This document shows, one piece after another, positions 46,923 through 57,097 of a stretch of DNA of 64,000 bases. The notes below the pieces were generated by a model. That model had not been told where the DNA came from and did no database searches. It saw only the letters and a program-made list of their open reading frames with translations. The position numbers and the translations under genes are program-made. Position 1 is the stretch's first letter. Each line of letters begins with the position of its first letter. Source of the stretch: Paenibacillus kribbensis (GTDB taxonomy: Bacteria > Bacillota > Bacilli > Paenibacillales > Paenibacillaceae); assembly GCF_002240415.1 (NCBI RefSeq), contig NZ_CP020028.1, positions 434,001 to 498,000 on the forward strand, given 5' to 3'.

Positions 46923-49900
46923 CTACAAAGGTTGGTCGTGTGTGATAACCGTGTGTTGCTGTTTTTTGAGCTGACGGTGCATTTTGAACTTGGCCATAAT
47001 CATATATAAGGACGGCACGACAAACAAGGTTAACAAGGTTGAAAATAGCAAACCGAAAATGACGGTAAAGGCCAGTGGCTTGAAGAGAAGACTTCCCAAC
47101 AGCGCTAACGGGATCATTCCTACAATGGCCGCCAGAGAAGTCAATAAAATGGGTCTAAAGCGGGCAGTGGCTGCTTGTATCACAGCTTCTTTTAGCTCCA
47201 TTCCTTCATGCCGGGCATCCTCGATAAATTCAATTAACACAATACCGTTCCGTACAACAATGCCTGCAAGTGCAATAATCCCCATGATACTCATAAAACC
47301 GATAGGCATACCTGTTAAGAAAATACCAATAATGCCGCCGGCTGCTGCCAGGTATACGGTCGTCATAATGATAATAGGGATGGACAACGAATAGAACTGC
47401 ATAGTGATCAAGAGCAAAATGAGCAGGACTACAACGATTGCCAGCTTCCCTAAATCCCCGAATATGGTGGACTGATCGGATGTTTCGCCGCCTACCTCCC
47501 ATTTATAGCCTTCAGGGAATTCCATTTGTGCCAGTTTGCTTTCTACATCCGCCATTGCTTCGCTTGCAGTTCGCCCGTTCAAGTCGGCTTCTACCGTAAT
47601 CGTCCGCTCCATATTGTAATGCTTGATTTGCTGAATAGCAAATGAAGGCTTAATCTGTACGAGCTGGTTTAACGGAATCTGCGCACCGGCTGAATTGACT
47701 ACACTTAATTGTTGGAAAAGCGTGCTGGGCTCCTCGTTGTCATGATTCAAATACAATTTAATATCCACCAGATCGTTTCCTGTATCAAATTGGCTGACTT
47801 TAGCCCCTTCTTTTAATAAAAGCAGGGTACGAGTCAGATCTGTGTAGCTTACCAGGTATTGGTCCATGGCTTGCTTGTTTACCTGCAAATCCAGTGCATA
47901 TCTTTCAATTCCTATATCATCCGTGACACCGGTCGTACCCTCTACTGTGGCAATCTGCTCTTTTACTTTTTGGGCAAGGTTTTGTAGCTGATTCAGATTC
48001 TGACCTGAAATCCGAATAGAGACGGGCTTACCCACCGGGATTCCAAGACGAGGAATATACGTCGTCACAGTAGCTTCAGGATAGGATTTTTTAGCATGCT
48101 GTTCCCAAGCATTGACTGTCTTATTGAGATCGAAAATATTTTTTTTACCAACGATAGCAACTTGTCCTATAGTCTCATCATATCTAATATCACCACCCGA
48201 GCTACTAATGTCACTAAATAGTTGCGGAGCAGTTCCTCCGGCACTGTAGACGACCTTGGAAGTTTCGGGTTGCTTCTTTATCCAGCCTGCAATGTCTTTG
48301 ACGACCTGGTCTGTTTCTATAACGGAGGTGCCTATAGGCATTTTTATTTTTAATACGACATGAGGGTCCTCTGCTTCTGGAAAGAGTTCAACTGAGGTGA
48401 AAGGAACCAATCCATAAGCGGCTGTTCCAAGCATGAGTCCTGCCATTGCAGTCAGCAAGGGACGCTTAATGACTTTGGGCATCAGCTTTTGTGAGTACAG
48501 CTTGTTTAAAGACTGAATCTGCCGGCCCAACAGGCCTGCAGGCTTCATTTTACCTTGTGGTCGACGAGTCCGCCTGCGATTCTCATACCATTCCCGGAAA
48601 ATTGGGATGATGGTGAGTGACATCACCATGGAGGCAAGCATGGTCAGAGAAACAATGGCTGGAATAGGCTTGATGAATGCCCCTACATTTCCGGGTAGAA
48701 ACAACAGTGGAGCAAAGGCTGAGATGGTAGCCAGTGTGGCAATCAAAATCGAGAGCATCACTTCTTTGGTACCCTTTACAGCTGCATCTGTGGGCGATTC
48801 TCCTAATTCCGTAAGTCTCCGCTCAATATTATCATTAACCACTACGGCGTCATCAACGAGTATGCCCAGGACAATGATCAGACCAACAACGGAGATTTGA
48901 TTCAGTGTAATACCGAACATAGGCAAAAAGATAATGGCAATCGCAACCGAAATCGGAATCGCCAGTGCGACAAAAGCAGAGGTAAGCAAATTCAAGCCCA
49001 GCATACAAACGAGAATAACAGCCACAATTGCAAGAATCGTTTCACGTTGTAAGTCCTCGAAGATATGATCTACCTGATCCTTTTGTGCAAAAAGAGTTTC
49101 AAGACGAACGCCTTCGGGAAGTGTTTTCTCCAGTTCTTTAAGCTTCGCATTGACCTTTTCGTTCATAGGCGGGACGTCTGTGCCCTTTTCTGCTCCAATA
49201 CTTAGCGTAATGGCAGGCTTTCCTCCTACATAGGCAAAGTACTCCGTTTCGGCATGTCCCAGCTCGGTAGTGGCAACATCTCGCAAATAGACAGGAGCTC
49301 CTTCCTCGGTACGAGTCAAAATGGCCTGATTTAATTCTTCGGCTTTTTGGGTTTCCCGGACAATAAGTTGAAAGGTGCGCCCGTTGTATTCAATATCACC
49401 AGTAGGAACCCGATCGATTTGGGACTGGATCGCTTGTGCGACCTGTCCCCACGACAGATGGTACTGCTGAAGCTTTTGATTGTCGATTTGGACGCGTACT
49501 TCCTGATCAGGAAGGCCATTGAACTTGACACTTGATACACCTGATAAGGTATTGAGCTGATCCTTCCACGTTGTGGTCAAATTATTTAGTTTATACAATG
49601 GTGCAGGAGAGTCAGCAACCAGGGCATAGGAGCCGATAAACGAACTGGTTAGCTTGTCATTCACAACAGGCACATCGGCACCTTCGGGAAGATCAGCTTG
49701 CGCATCCTGTACTTTTTTACGCATATTATCCCAGACGGTTTGAGGATCAATTCCATTTTTGGATTCAATTAAAATAGAGGAGAATCCATTTCCGGAAGTA
49801 GAGGTAATCGTTTTGACACCTTCAACTTCCTTAATGCGCTTTTCCAATTCTTTGGTTACGGTTTGTTCTACTTTTTGTGGTGAAGCACCAGCGTAGATTG

Positions 49901-50039
49901 TTGTTACCATAGCATTCTGTACGGTGACATCTGGCATTTCCTGCTTCGGTAATTGGAAAAATCCAAAAGCTCCGACTAAAACAAGCATAACAAAAAACAG
50001 TAACGTAATTTTTCGCTTTTTTACGAAATATTCAATCAT
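46923..50039 (-). CDS. RND (AcrB-type) efflux transporter, second system
   Basis: A 1038-residue RND pump with the usual twelve helices and two large outer domains. Unlike the transporter at 34193 it keeps both helix-4 aspartates (ILVDDAVVV), with Arg at the helix-10 relay position (IVVRNGIVL). Its start codon overlaps the stop of the adaptor gene (ATGA). Sequence similarity to the first RND is low by eye, so this is a separate subfamily rather than a recent duplicate. Confidence 0.94.
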   Translation of the reverse strand: MIEYFVKKRKITLLFFVMLVLVGAFGFFQLPKQEMPDVTVQNAMVTTIYAGASPQKVEQTVTKELEKRIKEVEGVKTITSTSGNGFSSILIESKNGIDPQTVWDNMRKKVQDAQADLPEGADVPVVNDKLTSSFIGSYALVADSPAPLYKLNNLTTTWKDQLNTLSGVSSVKFNGLPDQEVRVQIDNQKLQQYHLSWGQVAQAIQSQIDRVPTGDIEYNGRTFQLIVRETQKAEELNQAILTRTEEGAPVYLRDVATTELGHAETEYFAYVGGKPAITLSIGAEKGTDVPPMNEKVNAKLKELEKTLPEGVRLETLFAQKDQVDHIFEDLQRETILAIVAVILVCMLGLNLLTSAFVALAIPISVAIAIIFLPMFGITLNQISVVGLIIVLGILVDDAVVVNDNIERRLTELGESPTDAAVKGTKEVMLSILIATLATISAFAPLLFLPGNVGAFIKPIPAIVSLTMLASMVMSLTIIPIFREWYENRRRTRRPQGKMKPAGLLGRQIQSLNKLYSQKLMPKVIKRPLLTAMAGLMLGTAAYGLVPFTSVELFPEAEDPHVVLKIKMPIGTSVIETDQVVKDIAGWIKKQPETSKVVYSAGGTAPQLFSDISSSGGDIRYDETIGQVAIVGKKNIFDLNKTVNAWEQHAKKSYPEATVTTYIPRLGIPVGKPVSIRISGQNLNQLQNLAQKVKEQIATVEGTTGVTDDIGIERYALDLQVNKQAMDQYLVSYTDLTRTLLLLKEGAKVSQFDTGNDLVDIKLYLNHDNEEPSTLFQQLSVVNSAGAQIPLNQLVQIKPSFAIQQIKHYNMERTITVEADLNGRTASEAMADVESKLAQMEFPEGYKWEVGGETSDQSTIFGDLGKLAIVVVLLILLLITMQFYSLSIPIIIMTTVYLAAAGGIIGIFLTGMPIGFMSIMGIIALAGIVVRNGIVLIEFIEDARHEGMELKEAVIQAATARFRPILLTSLAAIVGMIPLALLGSLLFKPLAFTVIFGLLFSTLLTLFVVPSLYMIMAKFKMHRQLKKQQHTVITHDQPL

Positions 50040-51445
50040 GGGCGGCCGCCTTCTTCCGCTTTGATCGGATTCCCATCAAAAAGATTTTCTGCCCCTTTAA
50101 TAACAATACGTTCGCCCTCACGAAGGCCTGATACGACTTGCAATTGGTTTTCTATAACCTGATCACCGAGCTTTACAGCTGTTTTAACAGCCTTTCCTTT
50201 AATATCTTTGAAAATAAAGGGCTCGCTTCCCGTGTTAATGACCGCTTCAGCGGGAACAAGAATGCCGTTCTTGTCTGTCACCTGTCGAGCAGCTTTAATG
50301 ACCTGACCAGGTAGCCAGTCTTGCTGTGGATTGTTTATAACGATCTCTACGTTAACGATTCCTGTATTAGTGCTGGTTGAAGGATAGATGTTGGAAACGG
50401 TGCCTTGGCGGCTTTCTTCATATAGCATCACATTCACTGATTGTCCCTTTTTCCAATCTTTGATTTCACTGTCCGGTACCGGGAGCAGTACCTTGAGACG
50501 GTCAATGGACCCTATGCGATAGACGGTCTGGCCTGAAGCGACCAAGTCACCTGTATTCACACTCTTGCCTAAAATAACACCGTTCACAGGAGCGATTAGA
50601 CGGGTGCGTGAAAGCGCAAGTTCTGCCTGCCCCTTGGCAACAAGGGCTTTTTCATAGTTGGCATGGGCTTGCTTTTTGGCAGCCGCAGCCTGTTCATTGG
50701 CAGCAAGAGCTTTGCTTTTGCCTGCAAGTGCATCTTGAAAGGAAGCCTGGGCGGATTGATGGTCTTCGGCTGTAGCCCCTTCCAGCAAAAGGGATAGGGA
50801 TTCCTTAGCTTGCTCCAGATCTTTCAGGGCTGCGGTAGCATTCAGGCGAGCATTTTCATTATCCGATGCGGTAGCAGCACCTGCTTCAAACAGCTTCTGT
50901 GTACGCTCACTATCCGTCTTGGCTTTATTATAGGCACTTTGTGCCTTATCTACAGTAGCTTGCGCTTGCTGCTTCTCTTGAGCGCGTGCCCCTTTATTGA
51001 CCTTGTTGACATTCGCGCGAGCTCCTGTAATACCTGCATCGGCAGATTGAATCGCAGAGGCAGCAGCCTGTAGGTTAGCCTGTGCGTTATCAATACCAGC
51101 CTGCGCTTCCAGGATGGAGGCTGTCGCTTGTGCCACCTGAAGCTTGTAGTCAGCATCATCCAAACGAGCAATAACGGCGCCCTTCTGTACAGCAGTACCG
51201 ACAGTGAGATATGCACTGGCTACGGTGCCTCCATTTTGAAAAGCCAGTGTGTTCTCCTCATAAGCCTGAAGAGTGCCTGACAAGTTATAGGCAGTATGGA
51301 GCGGAGAGGATTTGACAACTGCAGTACGCACAACGGTTGGCTGTGCAGCTGAGTCTAAAGCGGCATCTTTCTCCGCACTGGAACATCCAGCGACCGCTAT
51401 GCTCAGGGATAAAGAGAGTACGGTAAGTAACCGTAGTTTATTCAT
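50036..51445 (-). CDS. RND adaptor (membrane fusion) lipoprotein, second system
   Basis: A 469-residue adaptor. The lipobox VAGC gives lipidated Cys21. The lipoyl halves (GTVASAYLTVGTAVQKGA and RLIAPVNGVILGKSV) flank a long Ala/Gln/Lys-rich coiled-coil hairpin (about 110-290). C-terminal barrel and membrane-proximal regions end in GNPIKAEEGG. It is the first gene of the minus-strand adaptor-RND-tetR operon, the reverse of the gene order in the first system. Confidence 0.93.
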   Translation of the reverse strand: MNKLRLLTVLSLSLSIAVAGCSSAEKDAALDSAAQPTVVRTAVVKSSPLHTAYNLSGTLQAYEENTLAFQNGGTVASAYLTVGTAVQKGAVIARLDDADYKLQVAQATASILEAQAGIDNAQANLQAAASAIQSADAGITGARANVNKVNKGARAQEKQQAQATVDKAQSAYNKAKTDSERTQKLFEAGAATASDNENARLNATAALKDLEQAKESLSLLLEGATAEDHQSAQASFQDALAGKSKALAANEQAAAAKKQAHANYEKALVAKGQAELALSRTRLIAPVNGVILGKSVNTGDLVASGQTVYRIGSIDRLKVLLPVPDSEIKDWKKGQSVNVMLYEESRQGTVSNIYPSTSTNTGIVNVEIVINNPQQDWLPGQVIKAARQVTDKNGILVPAEAVINTGSEPFIFKDIKGKAVKTAVKLGDQVIENQLQVVSGLREGERIVIKGAENLFDGNPIKAEEGGRP

Positions 51446-51482
51446 GATTTCAAGCCTCCCGATAGGCCTATAAAAATAGACC

Positions 51483-51552
51483 TGAACTGATTAGTATATT
51501 TTGAACTTATTAGTTCAATCGTATTATATTGCGCCTATATCGTGTTCGTCAA
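51483..51552 (-). promoter_or_regulatory. Promoter and tandem TetR-type operators of the second RND operon
   Basis: On the minus strand, TTGACG (51552-51547), 18 bases, TATAAT (51528-51523) form a strong promoter. TTGAACTTATTAGTTCAA (51501-51518), a near-perfect palindrome with 6-bp arms, covers the predicted start site. A second related copy, TGAACTGATTAGTATA (51483-51498), lies just downstream. This arrangement suits repression by the TetR protein encoded in the operon. Confidence 0.8.
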
Positions 51553-51710
51553 TTCGCTGATTTCGATTTTGTGAATAAGTTGACGGGATTTTCGTAACTT
51601 TTGCCTTTATAATAAGTCTATTAATATAAGAAGACTTTTTTTGTTTATTGCTAGAGTACACGTGCGGATCATTCCGTTTGAATACAATGAAGATGGGAGC
51701 TATTATCCAA

Positions 51711-54428
51711 ATGTTTTTAAGTAATAGGAAACAGGGCAATGAGAAAGTGGATGGTAGAAGAATCGCTAAGAAATGGGCCGTTCTGACACTGGCAGGAGTA
51801 TTGTGGGTAGGACCGGTTGCCGGAACAGGGGCACTAATCCCGTTAAATAGCTGGATGTCTGTGCCAATCGCAAGTGCAGCCTCCGGTTCAACTGTAAAGC
51901 TGGGCGAAGAAATCCTTACTTCTGGTGCAACTTTGATGAAATATCGTTTTAAAGGTTCCAAAGGAACAGCACTGGCTGATATTATTCGGGTGGACTTGCA
52001 AAATCCATACGTCAAGCTGGATGTCATGACCGGGAAGAACGGACAGTTCACAACCCGTCAGAGTACTGGTGGCATGGCAAAAGAAACCGGGGCGGTTGCT
52101 GGCGTAAACGGAGATTATTTTAATACCTCCAGCGAGGGAGCGCCGATTGGCGGACAAGTATCCAAGGGTGTGTTAATGTCTACTCCGTCTGATTTAACAG
52201 GCATGTATGCCTTTGCTGTAACCAAGGATGGTTCTCCGATGGTAGAGCAGTTTACTTTTGAAGGTACAGTAAAGGCCGGGGATGGGTCATCCTTTTCTTT
52301 GGCGGGGATGAACAAGGCTTCATATACGCCTGAAACGAGTGGAAGCAGCTACAGCCACTCCAATGCTATGTATATTTATACATCTGCTTGGAAGGCAGTG
52401 GAACGTCCAAAAAACAGCTCGACAACGCCTACCGAGGTGTTGGTACAAAATGGTGTGGTTACGCAAGTCTCCAGCAACGCTGGATTGAATATGACAGTTC
52501 CACAGGATGGCTATATTTTGCGTACTCATGGTAAAGCGGCTGAATATGCCAAAGAGCATCTGACAGTGGGACAGACAGTAGAAACGAGCTATCACCTTCG
52601 TGTGAAATCGACAGGGAGTGAAGTAGATCCTTCCAACCTTCAAATGATGATTGGTGGACATACCATATTAGTAAATGACGGTCAGAAAACCTCGTTTTCC
52701 CGAAGCACAACAAGCATAGGCGGGACCCGTGCGCGTACAGCTTTGGGATATTCCCGTGACAAGCGTTACGCTTATGTCATTGCCGTTGAGAAGAACGGGA
52801 ACAGCGTTGGTGTCTCTCTGAGCGAGCTGCAAACGCTGATGCAAGATATTGGCGTCTGGAAGGGGATGAACCTTGACGGCGGCGGCTCTACCACCATGGT
52901 AACTCGTGATTTGGGAGATACGACTGCAGGGCTTACTTTTAATACGGAATACGGTACAGAGCAGCGCAGCGTCGTGAATGGAGTGGGTGTATATACCACT
53001 GCTCCCAAAGGAACGCTTAAAGGCTTCACGATTAAAGGCAATAAAACATTGCTGATCGGTCAGACCGGAAGCTATTCCTTCAAAGGATATGACAACTACT
53101 ACAATCCATTCGATACTTCGAAGGTGCAGGTGACGTGGAAATCCAGCAACCCGGCTGTTGTCTCAGTGAGTGGCGGCGTTGTCAAGGGAGCCAAGCCGGG
53201 AACCGCGACACTAACAGCATCCAGTGGTTCAGCAAGCGCTACAACCAAGGTTACGGTGCTTGGAGCAGATGAAATTTCATCACTGACTGCAGGAAGTGGA
53301 ACAGGCTCACTTGCCGCTGGAGCTAAAATTGCAGTACCTGTAACGGCAAAGACGAAAGATGGCCAGAGCGTCAGCATTACGTCAGATGCTCTCAAGTGGG
53401 AATTCATCGGCTTTAAGGGAAGCGTTAAGGACAGCGAGCTTACAGTCAACTCGGTGGACTCGGGTGTGAAAACGGGCTATGCCATCGGTCGCTATGATGG
53501 TTTCAGCGCGGTTGTCTTCCTGTCTGCAGGCGGGGAGAGCACAAGCGATTGGGAGAATTTCGAAAATGTTTCATATCCGATTGATTTTACTTCGAATGTA
53601 GCTGGTGTTACCGGGACAGCTGCCGTTGTGCAAGGAGATGGGGATCATGCCAACTCTAAGGTGCTGGAGCTGAACTACGACATGACGAATGGCAGCGGCA
53701 AAATGTATGCTTATGCTCAACTGAACGGTACAACCGGAAAAACGCTGGAACAAGCGGCTACATCCATTTCCGTTGATGTGAGAGGAGATAAGAGTCTGAA
53801 CTGGCTGCGGGCGGAATTGGAGGATGCTCAAGGCAAAACGGCATATATTGATCTGGCCAAAGTGATTGACTGGAACGGCTGGAAAACGATAAACGCAGAT
53901 ATGAGCGGTTTGAATATTTCGTATCCGGCGAAGCTGAAGCGTCTTTATGTAGTCAATGTAGCCGAGGGTCAGGATGAGCGTGCTAAAACGGGCAATGTTG
54001 CTTTTGATAATATTTCTTTTAATACACCGGGAACGGTTGGCACTGAAGGACTCAAAAAAGGAACAGCTCAGATGACGATTGGACAAAAATCAATGAGCGT
54101 GAACGGAACAGCGACTGCGATTGATGCGGCTCCGATGACACGCGATGGATCAACGTATGTGCCGATCAAGTATGTACTTGATGCTTTTGGTGGGCAGGCC
54201 AAGTGGAATGCAGGCGATCAGCAGATCACGATTATGCGCGGCGGAGTACTGATGGATTTGACCGTGGGGAAAAAAGAAGTTGTTCTAAACGGAAAGCGTC
54301 AGAGCACTGATGTAGCACCTATCGTATTAGGTGGTAGGACTTTAGTCCCATTAAGACTCGTGTCTGAGCAGTTAGGGATGACTGTAAAATGGGAACAAGA
54401 AACGAAGACCATCACCCTCCAGTCATGA
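51711..54428 (+). CDS. Secreted phosphodiester glycosidase (NAGPA-type) protein with stalk domains
   Basis: About 905 residues. ATG 51711 (GGGAG about 10 bases upstream) gives a long Sec signal peptide; in-frame upstream starts from 51648 are possible. The N-terminal half has the phosphodiester glycosidase (NAGPA, PF09992) pattern: GVNGDYFNTSS near 125-135 and MNLDGGGSTTMV near 385-396. A Big2-like domain (VTWKSSNPAVVSVSGG) and a beta-sandwich follow. Two stalk half-domains end the protein (STYVPIKYVLDAFGGQAKW and GRTLVPLRLVSEQLGMTVKW). It may trim or cleave glycosyl-phosphate linkages in wall polymers. The stalk domains match those at 39315 and 41703. Confidence 0.87.
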   Translation: MFLSNRKQGNEKVDGRRIAKKWAVLTLAGVLWVGPVAGTGALIPLNSWMSVPIASAASGSTVKLGEEILTSGATLMKYRFKGSKGTALADIIRVDLQNPYVKLDVMTGKNGQFTTRQSTGGMAKETGAVAGVNGDYFNTSSEGAPIGGQVSKGVLMSTPSDLTGMYAFAVTKDGSPMVEQFTFEGTVKAGDGSSFSLAGMNKASYTPETSGSSYSHSNAMYIYTSAWKAVERPKNSSTTPTEVLVQNGVVTQVSSNAGLNMTVPQDGYILRTHGKAAEYAKEHLTVGQTVETSYHLRVKSTGSEVDPSNLQMMIGGHTILVNDGQKTSFSRSTTSIGGTRARTALGYSRDKRYAYVIAVEKNGNSVGVSLSELQTLMQDIGVWKGMNLDGGGSTTMVTRDLGDTTAGLTFNTEYGTEQRSVVNGVGVYTTAPKGTLKGFTIKGNKTLLIGQTGSYSFKGYDNYYNPFDTSKVQVTWKSSNPAVVSVSGGVVKGAKPGTATLTASSGSASATTKVTVLGADEISSLTAGSGTGSLAAGAKIAVPVTAKTKDGQSVSITSDALKWEFIGFKGSVKDSELTVNSVDSGVKTGYAIGRYDGFSAVVFLSAGGESTSDWENFENVSYPIDFTSNVAGVTGTAAVVQGDGDHANSKVLELNYDMTNGSGKMYAYAQLNGTTGKTLEQAATSISVDVRGDKSLNWLRAELEDAQGKTAYIDLAKVIDWNGWKTINADMSGLNISYPAKLKRLYVVNVAEGQDERAKTGNVAFDNISFNTPGTVGTEGLKKGTAQMTIGQKSMSVNGTATAIDAAPMTRDGSTYVPIKYVLDAFGGQAKWNAGDQQITIMRGGVLMDLTVGKKEVVLNGKRQSTDVAPIVLGGRTLVPLRLVSEQLGMTVKWEQETKTITLQS

Positions 54429-54475
54429 TATGGTATGATATATACTTGAAATGCTAGGATTGGAGTAGAACATTT

Positions 54476-55636
54476 GTGGACTTTCAAGCCGATATCATAG
54501 ACCGAGTCATTAAAAATGCCATCCAGGTGATGGAGAACAGCAAATATCAGATGTTCGAAATATTGGACACGGCCCGGACCGAGCTGGTCACGTTAAATCA
54601 GGAGCTTCAAATTGTCCTGAAGGAAACGGCGGAAACAATTGAAAAGGTGGACCAGCTGGAAATGAATTATCGGCGGTCCCGCATTCGGCTGACTGAGGTC
54701 AGCCGTGACTTTGTCCGCTATTCAGAAGAAGATATCAAGCAGGCTTACGAGAAGGCGACACAGCTTCAGCTCGATGTGATGATTTTTCGCGAGAAGGAAA
54801 TGTATCTCAAAGCCAGAAGAGACGATCTGCAAAAGCGGGCCCAAAGTGTCGAGGCTTCTGTCGAGCGTGCTGAAACCATTGGTTCACAGATGGGTGTCGT
54901 GCTGGAATATTTGTCAGGTGAGCTGGGACAAGTGACGCGGATCATCGAATCGGCCAAAAATCGACAGTTTATTGGTCTCAAAATTATTTTGGCTCAAGAA
55001 GAGGAGCGTAAGCGCATATCTCGTGAAATTCACGATGGACCTGCGCAACTCCTTGCACATCTAGTGCTTAGGACGGAAATTGTGGAAAGAATGATCGCTA
55101 AGCAGGAATTTAAGATGGTTCAGGACGAAATAGTAGACTTGAAGAAACAAGTTCGCTCTAGTCTTGAGGAAATGCGAAAGGTCATTTTCAATCTGCGTCC
55201 TATGGCCCTGGATGACCTGGGACTTATTCCGACGCTCCGAAAATATGTGCAAGATTTTGAAGAAAAAACGAAGATTAGAGCGCTTTTTGAAACAAGGGGC
55301 AAGGAACACCGTCTCTCTTCCGCGATGGAAGCAGCCATTTACCGTCTGATTCAGGAAGCTTTGACCAACGCTGCCAAGCATGCTTATCCTACCTATGTAC
55401 TTGTTGAGATTACCTATCAGGCGCAGCTTGTAAAAATCGTGGTACAGGATAATGGTCTGGGCTTCAAGCCAGAGCTCTTCCAGCAAAAAAGCAAAGATCA
55501 TGGGCATTTTGGCCTGATTGGTATGCGGGAAAGGGTTGAACTGCTCGAGGGGAGAATGGAGATCGAATCAGCTGAGAATCAGGGCACCAAGATAGTGATT
55601 CATATCCCAACCAACGTGGAAAAGGGAAAGGAGTAA
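54476..55636 (+). CDS. degS: Sensor histidine kinase DegS
   Basis: A cytoplasmic sensor kinase of 386 residues with no membrane helix. An N-terminal helical sensing region (1-170) precedes the HisKA_3 domain with the phospho-acceptor His186 in SREIHDGPAQLL. The HATPase region (EALTNAAKHAYP, VQDNGLGF, GLIGMRERV) is complete. The start is GTG 54476 with GGAG upstream. It phosphorylates DegU, encoded 4 bases downstream; in Bacillus the pair governs exoenzymes, competence and motility, all represented nearby. Confidence 0.96.
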   Translation: MDFQADIIDRVIKNAIQVMENSKYQMFEILDTARTELVTLNQELQIVLKETAETIEKVDQLEMNYRRSRIRLTEVSRDFVRYSEEDIKQAYEKATQLQLDVMIFREKEMYLKARRDDLQKRAQSVEASVERAETIGSQMGVVLEYLSGELGQVTRIIESAKNRQFIGLKIILAQEEERKRISREIHDGPAQLLAHLVLRTEIVERMIAKQEFKMVQDEIVDLKKQVRSSLEEMRKVIFNLRPMALDDLGLIPTLRKYVQDFEEKTKIRALFETRGKEHRLSSAMEAAIYRLIQEALTNAAKHAYPTYVLVEITYQAQLVKIVVQDNGLGFKPELFQQKSKDHGHFGLIGMRERVELLEGRMEIESAENQGTKIVIHIPTNVEKGKE

Positions 55637-55640
55637 CAAC

Positions 55641-56363
55641 ATGGAAAATCAAGAAATCAGTAATGCACCCATTAAAGTTCTCTTGGCGGACGATCATCAG
55701 TTGTTCCGTGAAGGACTTAAACGTATTTTGAATATGGAGGATGACATTGAGGTCATCGGAGAATGCGGCGACGGCATCCAAGTGCTGGAATTTTGTAACG
55801 TAGAGAAACCGGATATTGTTCTGATGGACATTAATATGCCAATTGAAAATGGTGTAGAGGCAACTGAAAAGCTGCGCGAGATGTTCCCGGATGTCAAAGT
55901 GATCATCTTGTCCATCCATGATGATGAAAGCTACGTATTCGAAACGTTGCGCAAGGGGGCCAACGGATATCTGTTAAAAGATATGGAGGCCGAGTCCCTT
56001 ATTAACGCAATTCGTTCGGTTCATGAAGGATATGCGTTTATTCATCCGAAGGTAACGGGTAAGCTTATTCAGCAGCTCCGCCGGATGACCTATCTGAATG
56101 AAACCGGGGCTATGGCTGAGGGTCATACCAAGGAAGCAGGCGTGAAGTTTGTCGCAGGCGAAAATAATCCGTTGACCCGCCGTGAGGCTGAAGTGCTGCG
56201 TTTGATGGCTGAAGGCAAGAGCAACAAAATGATCGGTGAATATTTATTCATTAGCGAAAAAACGGTCAAAAACCATGTCAGCAGCATTCTGCAAAAAATG
56301 GAGGTTGACGACCGAACACAAGCGGTTATTAACTCGATCAAATACGGATGGGTTACGCTGTAA
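55641..56363 (+). CDS. degU: Response regulator DegU
   Basis: A NarL-type regulator of 240 residues. The receiver domain has Asp17-Asp18 (LLADDHQ), phospho-acceptor Asp63 (VLMDINMP) and Lys at LLKD. The LuxR-type helix-turn-helix ([19 protein letters not shown] and [16 protein letters not shown]) is at about 177-235. The linker (about 145-172) is some ten residues longer than I expect for B. subtilis DegU. It is translationally linked to degS. Confidence 0.97.
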   Translation: MENQEISNAPIKVLLADDHQLFREGLKRILNMEDDIEVIGECGDGIQVLEFCNVEKPDIVLMDINMPIENGVEATEKLREMFPDVKVIILSIHDDESYVFETLRKGANGYLLKDMEAESLINAIRSVHEGYAFIHPKVTGKLIQQLRRMTYLNETGAMAEGHTKEAGVKFVAGENNPLTRREAEVLRLMAEGKSNKMIGEYLFISEKTVKNHVSSILQKMEVDDRTQAVINSIKYGWVTL

Positions 56364-56452
56364 AGTGTAGTCTTTGAAACCCAGTACATAACCGTGACAC
56401 CTCTTCCTGTTATACGGCATATATTGTCGCTATAGGAGGAGGTGGAACCTTC

Positions 56453-56893
56453 GTGACGGCTCACTTGGTTTGGATATTGCTTATATACGGTCTAGGAGCC
56501 GCGGTCGTGCATCTCATGTATATACGACAGGCGGTTCAGGCTTATCGCAATGGTGAAGATGCGCACTCATTATCTCCGGAGCATCGTGCGACCCGCTATA
56601 TTGTGATTACGTCCAATGACGGAGATCGTGTGGAATGGGTGATGCGTTCGTTAAGCATACTTGCTTGGCTACACCGGAGGCCGCTGCATGTGACGGTACT
56701 GGATGATGAGTCCATGGACGACACACTGCCGATTCTGACACGGATGGTGCGTTATAGCCATATGGAAATTTCAGTTATTTCACGTCGTTTCTCACCGGGG
56801 GGCCCGGTTTTACCGAAGTCAGGCGGTGAAAAGCAGGTTGTTATTGATCTTAGAACAGCCAACCCGTTGGCAGATACCCCACTTGTTCCTTAA
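56453..56893 (+). CDS. Uncharacterised membrane-anchored protein
   Basis: A 146-residue protein with one N-terminal helix (about 5-24) and a soluble part. The segment [20 protein letters not shown] followed by [15 protein letters not shown] resembles the start of a family 2 glycosyltransferase fold (the DDxSxDxT pattern). The protein is far too short to be a complete enzyme. GTG 56453 follows GGAGGAGGTGG. It occupies the place of yviA in the Bacillus degU-comFA interval but I see no relation. The function is unknown. Confidence 0.65.
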   Translation: MTAHLVWILLIYGLGAAVVHLMYIRQAVQAYRNGEDAHSLSPEHRATRYIVITSNDGDRVEWVMRSLSILAWLHRRPLHVTVLDDESMDDTLPILTRMVRYSHMEISVISRRFSPGGPVLPKSGGEKQVVIDLRTANPLADTPLVP

Positions 56894-56995
56894 TGACAGG
56901 GAATTGTGGACACAAGGCTCGAAATCGGATATAAATATTAATAAGCAATTGCATATGCAAGATGGTACGGATCTTGTTGAGGTTCGATTGATGTG

Positions 56996-57036
56996 AAGCA
57001 CACTTCAGGCTATAAGCCATAGGAGTGTGCTTTTTT
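56996..57036 (+). terminator. Terminator before comFA
   Basis: AAGCACACT (56996-57004) pairs with AGTGTGCTT (57024-57032), with an inner GGCT-ata-AGCC hairpin and T run. Confidence 0.88.
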
Positions 57037-57097
57037 GTTTTTATCTGGTGTGATAAGAGACAGAAAAAATGATCGTGATAGGCGGGAGGGATATACG

